A program made the translations under genes and the position numbers. The notes under the pieces are model-generated. The model was not told where the DNA came from and made no database searches. It saw only the letters and a program-made list of their open reading frames with translations. Positions 6,513-10,190 of a stretch of DNA of 10,190 nt are shown here, in pieces; the first letter of the stretch is position 1; each line of letters starts with the position of its first letter. Source of the DNA: an uncultured Aquabacterium sp. (GTDB taxonomy: Bacteria > Pseudomonadota > Gammaproteobacteria > Burkholderiales > Burkholderiaceae_C); contig CALAKR010000448.1 of assembly GCA_937923225.1 (NCBI GenBank), positions 1 through 10,190 on the forward strand. Direction: 5' to 3'.

Positions 6513-6524
6513 GCAGGCGCCTGC
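6513..6524. repeat. 12-base perfect palindrome directly upstream of a -10-like element
   Basis: GCAGGCGCCTGC is its own reverse complement. It ends at the base before TACGCT (6525-6530) and so would occupy the -35/-10 spacer of the phosphoesterase promoter. It could be an operator or simply GC-rich sequence. Confidence 0.3.
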
Positions 6525-6530
6525 TACGCT
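6522..6530 (+). promoter_or_regulatory. Extended -10 promoter element for the phosphoesterase gene
   Basis: TGCTACGCT has the TGn extension and keeps the three most conserved -10 positions (T1, A2, T6). Transcription would begin about 7 bases further on, near 6537-6539, at the ATG itself. I see no convincing -35 hexamer, as is common with extended -10 promoters. Confidence 0.35.
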
Positions 6531-6538
6531 GCCTCGCC

Positions 6539-7891
6539 ATGAGCACGCCTCGACGCCCCAGCCCACCTGATGACGCCACGCATTTGACGAAGGCTTCGCG
6601 TCGCAGCGTGCTCCAACGATTGATGGCCTTGCTGCTGGGCGCAGCCCCCTTGTCGTCGATGGCGGGGCGCCGGAAGCGGACCACACAAGAGGCAACGTCC
6701 GACGGGCCCATCTGGCGCCCGGACCACACCGTCATCGTGATCCTGGAGAACCTGTCGGCCTTCGAAGCCACGCAGGCGCAGCTCCAGCGCGGTGATGCGC
6801 CGGTGTATTCCGACATCGCCCACTGGCGTTTCCTGCGTGAGCTGATGAAGGGCGGCGCACGCTTCACCGATGCGCATTTCGGGCGCACGCCTTACGGCTC
6901 GAACCTGCCGACGCGGCCCAGCCAGCCCAACTACCTGATGCTGTTCTCGGGTCACCACCAGGGCGTGCTGCCGGCGTGGTTCGAGGATTCACGTTCGCCC
7001 TTCAGCGGTGTGGCCTTGTTCGACCGGGATGGCCAGCGCCTGGCCACGCCACGGCAGACGCGTGTCGGTGTGGCCAATGCCAATGTGCCCGACGACTGGC
7101 TGCCGCTGACATCACCCAACATGGGCAGCGCGCTGCTGCAGTCCGGGCGCAGCTTTGCCAGCTTCAGCGAATCGCTGCCATACCCCAGCTGGAACTGCGG
7201 CACCGATGACCGGGTGGCGGCCTGTGGCGATGCGCATGCCGCCACGGATTTCTACCGCCGCAAGCACAACCCCACCGTGAACTGGACAGACCAGCGCGCG
7301 CCCACCAGCGAGCGCGGACGCCAGGGCGATCTGGCCCGGCACGTGCTGCCGGTGGCGGTGAACCTGGGCTTCGAGCCCACGCAGGACCCGGTGCTCAAAC
7401 GTGCCTTCCGTGGCTTCGCCAAGGATGCCAAGGGCCGCCCCTTGGGTTTCGATCAACTGCCCCATGTGTCCATCGTCGTGCCCAATGAGCAGCACGATGC
7501 GCACAGCAACACCGCGCAGGTGGCCGATGACTGGCTGCGGACAAACATCGGCCCCTACGCGGCCTGGGCCCGGGCCAACAACAGCCTGCTCATCGTCACC
7601 TTCGATGAGGATGGCAGCACGGATACCCGCCATGGCGACCCCTACCGCCAGGGGGCTCACCGCATCCCGACCCTGTTCTATGGCGCTGGGGTGAAGCAAG
7701 GGGATGTGGTGCGGCGCGTGGATCACCTCAATGTGCTGGCCACGGTGCTGTGGCTCAACGGGGCGCTGCCGCGCTTTCGGGATGATTTCCGGCGCTTTCA
7801 CGGTGTGGTGGAGGGCTCCGGTTCGGAGGCCGAGCAGGCCTGGCTGAACCTGGTGCCGATCACCGAGGCGTTCCAGGTGCCTGTGCGCTGA
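6539..7891 (+). CDS. Tat-exported phosphoesterase, PF04185/AcpA-like, 450 aa
   Basis: A periplasmic phosphatase/phospholipase-C-type hydrolase of the alkaline phosphatase superfamily. The N-terminus carries a twin-arginine signal: SRRSVLQ with Arg21-Arg22, then a hydrophobic run LMALLLGAAPLSS. Metal and active-site motifs of the family follow. HTVIVILENLS (63-73) has Glu70-Asn71, RPSQPNYLMLFSG (126-138) has the likely catalytic Ser128, PNEQHDAHS (315-323) is a ligand region, and VTFDEDGSTD (353-362) carries the DED cluster. HRIPTLFYG (374-382) and VDHLNVLATV (394-403) complete the fold. Cys220 and Cys229 could form a disulfide after export. Substrate is unknown; acid phosphatase, phosphatidylinositol phosphatase and phospholipase C are all in the family. 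The ATG at 6539 is preferred because the Tat motif then has a usual n-region. An in-frame GTG at 6503 exists, and neither start has a ribosome binding site. It converges on the EAL gene with 13 bases between the stops. Confidence 0.88.
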   Translation: MSTPRRPSPPDDATHLTKASRRSVLQRLMALLLGAAPLSSMAGRRKRTTQEATSDGPIWRPDHTVIVILENLSAFEATQAQLQRGDAPVYSDIAHWRFLRELMKGGARFTDAHFGRTPYGSNLPTRPSQPNYLMLFSGHHQGVLPAWFEDSRSPFSGVALFDRDGQRLATPRQTRVGVANANVPDDWLPLTSPNMGSALLQSGRSFASFSESLPYPSWNCGTDDRVAACGDAHAATDFYRRKHNPTVNWTDQRAPTSERGRQGDLARHVLPVAVNLGFEPTQDPVLKRAFRGFAKDAKGRPLGFDQLPHVSIVVPNEQHDAHSNTAQVADDWLRTNIGPYAAWARANNSLLIVTFDEDGSTDTRHGDPYRQGAHRIPTLFYGAGVKQGDVVRRVDHLNVLATVLWLNGALPRFRDDFRRFHGVVEGSGSEAEQAWLNLVPITEAFQVPVR

Positions 7892-7904
7892 TGAGTTCGT
7901 CTGC

Positions 7905-9707
7905 TCAGGCTGGTGCCAGCGCGGCGCCCTGCACGTAGACATCCCAGCCTGTCTGCTTGGCCCGCAGCTTGGCCTGTGCGGCAGCGGAGGCCACCCGGTC
8001 GGGCTCGCTGAACTGCCCGGGCACCACGCACAGTGCGCCGATCGACAGCGTGGTCAAGGGAAAGAAGCGGGGCATGCCTTCGCGGTCTTCACTGTCAATG
8101 CCGCCCCGGGCCAGGGCCACGGGGTCGTAGAAGGTCTTCACCCGCTCGTTGAACTCCTTGACGATGCGCTCGCAGCGCTGGTGCCAGTCTTCGCTCTGGA
8201 AGAGCACCACGAAATCATCGCCGCCCACATGGCCGACGAAATCCCGCCGCGCATCGCAGCAGGCGATGAACGTGCTGGCCGCCAGGCGGATGACCTCGTC
8301 GCCGCGCCAGTAGCCGTAGTGGTCGTTGAAGGGCTTGAAGTGGTTCAGGTCGCCATAGCAGGCCACGAAATCGCGGCCGCTGGCCAGCAGGCGGCCGATG
8401 TGTTCGCTGATGGGGATGTTGCCAGGCAGGAAGGTCAGCGGGTTGGCGTGACGGGCCGCTTCGATGCGCACCTCGGTGACGGAGCGCACCAGGCTTTCGC
8501 CCGTGCCGATGCCCAGGTACAGGCCGCCCTCCGTCACGATGAAACCATCGGTCAGGTAGCGCTGGTCTTCGGAGGTGAGCACGCAGGTGAGCTCGTCGAT
8601 GCCGGTGTGCTTGTCCAGCACCAGAGGCGTGGTGTTGGCGAACAGCAGGCAGGGCTGGCGGCCGTACACCTCCTTGAAGTACGGCTTGGCGTAGCGGTCC
8701 ATGAACTTGTCGCGGTTGAGCAGGCCCACCGGGCGCCCATCTTGCAGCAGGGCCACGCTGTGCAAGGAATCGTCGGCGCGGAAGCAGCGCTCGGCCTCGT
8801 CGTGGGTGGCGTGCACGCTCAGGCTGAGCTGCTGCAGCGTGATGCGCTCGACCGTGAAGGTACTGCGTGTGGAGCGGGAAGGGTGGGGCAGAACGGCCAC
8901 ATCGCCCTGACGGAACACCTCGCCTGCCTGCGCCAGGATCTTCTGTGCGGGCTCGGGCTGCGGCCTGCCCAGGAAGTAGCCCTGGCCGAGCTGGATGCCC
9001 AGATCGCGCACGGCCTTGAGGTCATCGGCGGTCTCGATGCCTTCGGCCACCATGGTGGTGCCCATGGTCTCGGCGATGCGCGCCAGCGCCCGCATGGTCT
9101 GCACCTTGTCGGCCTGGTGGGCCACATCACGGGCGAAGTACTTGTCGATCTTGACGTAGTCGGGCTGCAGCTCTGACCACAGGCGCAGGCTGGAGCGGCC
9201 ATCACCGAAGTCGTCCAGCGCGAGCTGCACGCCGTGGGCGCGCAAGGGCCTGACCGCGTCGATCAGCGACGGCAGGTCGCGCACGCGTTCGTGTTCCGTG
9301 AGTTCGATCACCACGGCCGAGGGCGACAGCCCGAAGCGGCGCAGGGCGGTGATGCGGCGCTGCAGGGATTCGCAGCGCAGGATGTGCATCAAGGCTTCCG
9401 CACTGAGGTTGATGAAGAGCTTGCCGGGCGCACGCAGCGGTGTCCAGGAGGTCACGGCGGTGCGCAGGCAGGCTTCTTCCAATGCCAGCGACAGGCCCTG
9501 CTCCTGCGCCCGGGCGAATAGCGTGTCCGGCCATTGCAGGGCGGAATCCTGGGGGCCACGCACCAGCGCTTCATGGCCGAACAGTTCGCCATCGGCAAGG
9601 TTCACGATGGGTTGGAAATGCATCCGCAGGGAGCGTTGGGCCAGGACATGGGCGACGCTGTGGTCGGTGTCCGCGGCGGAGGCGGCCTGGAGCGCGGGCA
9701 GAGGCAT
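7905..9707 (-). CDS. EAL-CBS-GGDEF cyclic-di-GMP signalling protein, about 600 aa
   Basis: A soluble protein with no membrane segments. An N-terminal EAL phosphodiesterase domain (about 20-260) is followed by a CBS-pair-like region (about 280-415) and a C-terminal GGDEF domain (about 420-590). The EAL residues look complete: E46 of EAL, N100, E135 of ELTE, D165-D166 of DDFG, K186, E222 and Q242 of QGYFLGRP, so c-di-GMP hydrolysis is likely. The GGDEF domain has NPLTFLPGN (422-430), DLNHFKPFND (453-462) and a GGDDF signature at 495-499. The inhibitory RxxD site reads ARRD (486-489), so its Arg is lost. CBS domains often bind adenine nucleotides, which would link c-di-GMP level to energy state (inference). 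The start is uncertain. The ATG at 9707 has no ribosome binding site but precedes the conserved part. A longer in-frame start at 9827 passes through a palindrome and codons of low third-position GC, so I judge that stretch to be leader. Confidence 0.87.
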   Translation of the reverse strand: MPLPALQAASAADTDHSVAHVLAQRSLRMHFQPIVNLADGELFGHEALVRGPQDSALQWPDTLFARAQEQGLSLALEEACLRTAVTSWTPLRAPGKLFINLSAEALMHILRCESLQRRITALRRFGLSPSAVVIELTEHERVRDLPSLIDAVRPLRAHGVQLALDDFGDGRSSLRLWSELQPDYVKIDKYFARDVAHQADKVQTMRALARIAETMGTTMVAEGIETADDLKAVRDLGIQLGQGYFLGRPQPEPAQKILAQAGEVFRQGDVAVLPHPSRSTRSTFTVERITLQQLSLSVHATHDEAERCFRADDSLHSVALLQDGRPVGLLNRDKFMDRYAKPYFKEVYGRQPCLLFANTTPLVLDKHTGIDELTCVLTSEDQRYLTDGFIVTEGGLYLGIGTGESLVRSVTEVRIEAARHANPLTFLPGNIPISEHIGRLLASGRDFVACYGDLNHFKPFNDHYGYWRGDEVIRLAASTFIACCDARRDFVGHVGGDDFVVLFQSEDWHQRCERIVKEFNERVKTFYDPVALARGGIDSEDREGMPRFFPLTTLSIGALCVVPGQFSEPDRVASAAAQAKLRAKQTGWDVYVQGAALAPA

Positions 9708-9787
9708 GGACGGGTACTGCTTGAATGGGACGCCGGCATCATCGGCCCATTGCGTGACGGCTTGAGGACGACTTGGGTCCTTTGAAA

Positions 9788-9816
9788 AATATAGGCTGAT
9801 GTCATTGAAATGACAT
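9788..9816 (-). promoter_or_regulatory. Sigma-70-like promoter for the EAL-CBS-GGDEF gene
   Basis: On the minus strand ATGTCA (9816-9811, 4/6 to TTGACA) is followed after 17 bases by TATATT (9793-9788, 5/6 to TATAAT). The transcript would begin near 9781, giving a leader of roughly 75 bases to the ATG at 9707. The -35 lies inside the palindrome at 9799-9816, so a bound protein would block it. Confidence 0.45.
9799..9816. repeat. 18-base perfect palindrome in the EAL/arsC intergenic region
   Basis: ATGTCATTGAAATGACAT has perfect 8-base arms around GA. A third copy of the half-site GTCATT lies at 9823-9828. The surrounding 199 bases between the divergent EAL and arsC genes are AT-richer than the genes. 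This looks like a dimeric operator. I cannot match it to a known regulator. Confidence 0.5.
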
Positions 9817-9906
9817 GCCGACGTCATTAAGTCAGCGTAGAAATTCGGGCCCCTGACACAATGCGGGCGTCCGCGCGGATGGCCGCGCATGCAAGCCGGC
9901 TAGCCC

Positions 9907-10190
9907 ATGTCCACGCCTTCTCCATCCCCCACGACCGATCCCTCGGTCACGATCTATCACAACCCCCGTTGCGGCACGTCGCGCAATACCCTGGCGATGC
10001 TTCGCCATGCGGGGATCGAGCCGCACGTCATCGAATACCTGCAGACCCCACCCAGCCGCGACACGCTGGCCCAGTTGGTGGCGGCCATGGGAACGCCCGC
10101 ACGCGATCTGCTGCGCGCGAAAGAGCCCCTGTGTGTCGAGTTGGGCCTGGATGACCCGGCATTGAGCGACGATGCCTTGCTCGACGCCAT
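9907..10190 (+). CDS. arsC: Glutaredoxin-type arsenate reductase ArsC/Spx family (3' truncated by window edge)
   Basis: The first 94 codons of an ArsC-family protein. The redox motif YHNPRCGTSRNTL has the catalytic Cys22 (Cys12 of plasmid R773 ArsC). EYLQTPPSRDTL (43-54) and ARDLLRAKEP follow, with Arg70 matching R773 Arg60. The other two arsenate-binding Arg residues of R773 (94 and 107) would lie past the window edge, so true arsenate reductase and the related YffB-like branch cannot be fully separated. The N-terminus is about ten residues longer than R773 ArsC, Ser/Pro/Thr-rich and probably flexible. The ATG at 9907 has no clear ribosome binding site. No arsR, arsB or acr3 gene is visible upstream, so it does not start a classical ars operon within this window. 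The gene is divergent from the EAL-CBS-GGDEF gene and shares its upstream region. Confidence 0.88.
   Translation, partial: MSTPSPSPTTDPSVTIYHNPRCGTSRNTLAMLRHAGIEPHVIEYLQTPPSRDTLAQLVAAMGTPARDLLRAKEPLCVELGLDDPALSDDALLDA

Noticed and set aside
7112..7942. 276-codon open frame opposite the phosphoesterase gene
   Set aside because: The plus strand carries the phosphoesterase motifs; no domain is seen in the opposite frame.
8181..9176. 331-codon open frame opposite the EAL-CBS-GGDEF gene
   Set aside because: The minus strand carries intact EAL and GGDEF motifs; the antisense product is a repetitive Val/Ala/His-rich shadow.
9907..10190. Beginning of a full arsenic-resistance operon
   Set aside because: Only an arsC-family gene is seen and it is cut by the window edge; no arsR or arsenite pump gene lies upstream, and the upstream palindrome does not resemble ArsR boxes I know.

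Overview
The window is GC-rich throughout, with high third-position GC in its genes. Gene content and protein style suggest a betaproteobacterium of the order Burkholderiales. This rests on recognising the proteins, not on a search. I see no mobile element, CRISPR array, tRNA or rRNA, and no gene-free stretch longer than 200 bases. It looks like ordinary chromosome.

Layout. The left edge holds the end of a membrane-protein gene and a 23-residue hydrophobic peptide gene with a very good ribosome binding site, both on the plus strand. Next comes a divergent four-gene metabolic cluster. On the minus strand lie a large DUF3141 protein (PHA-synthase-like alpha/beta hydrolase) and a FabI-type enoyl reductase, joined by an ATGA stop/start overlap. 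On the plus strand lie a phosphate acyltransferase (Pta/Ptb family) and an acetate/propionate-family kinase, also joined by ATGA. The 98-base region between the two arms holds a perfect 15-base palindrome, which contains the CTGC-N3-GCAG core reported for the PHA regulator PhaR. A 13-base near-perfect direct repeat flanks it.

Further right are a minus-strand lipoprotein gene, a divergent Tat-exported phosphoesterase (PF04185/AcpA-like) and a minus-strand EAL-CBS-GGDEF cyclic-di-GMP protein. Last is the start of a glutaredoxin-type arsenate reductase gene (arsC), cut by the window edge. The EAL-arsC intergenic region carries a perfect 18-base palindrome overlapping a good sigma-70-like promoter.

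Working together (inference). The four-gene cluster could act on PHA- or fatty-acid-derived short acyl-CoAs. The hydrolase/synthase-like protein would handle polymer or thioester, the FabI-like enzyme would reduce an enoyl intermediate using NAD(P)H, and the acyltransferase-kinase pair would convert acyl-CoA to free acid with ATP gain. That would be a fermentative overflow route. The best candidates for new biology are this module with its PhaR-like site, the Tyr-to-Phe change in the FabI-like active site, and a possible leaderless start for the phosphoesterase.
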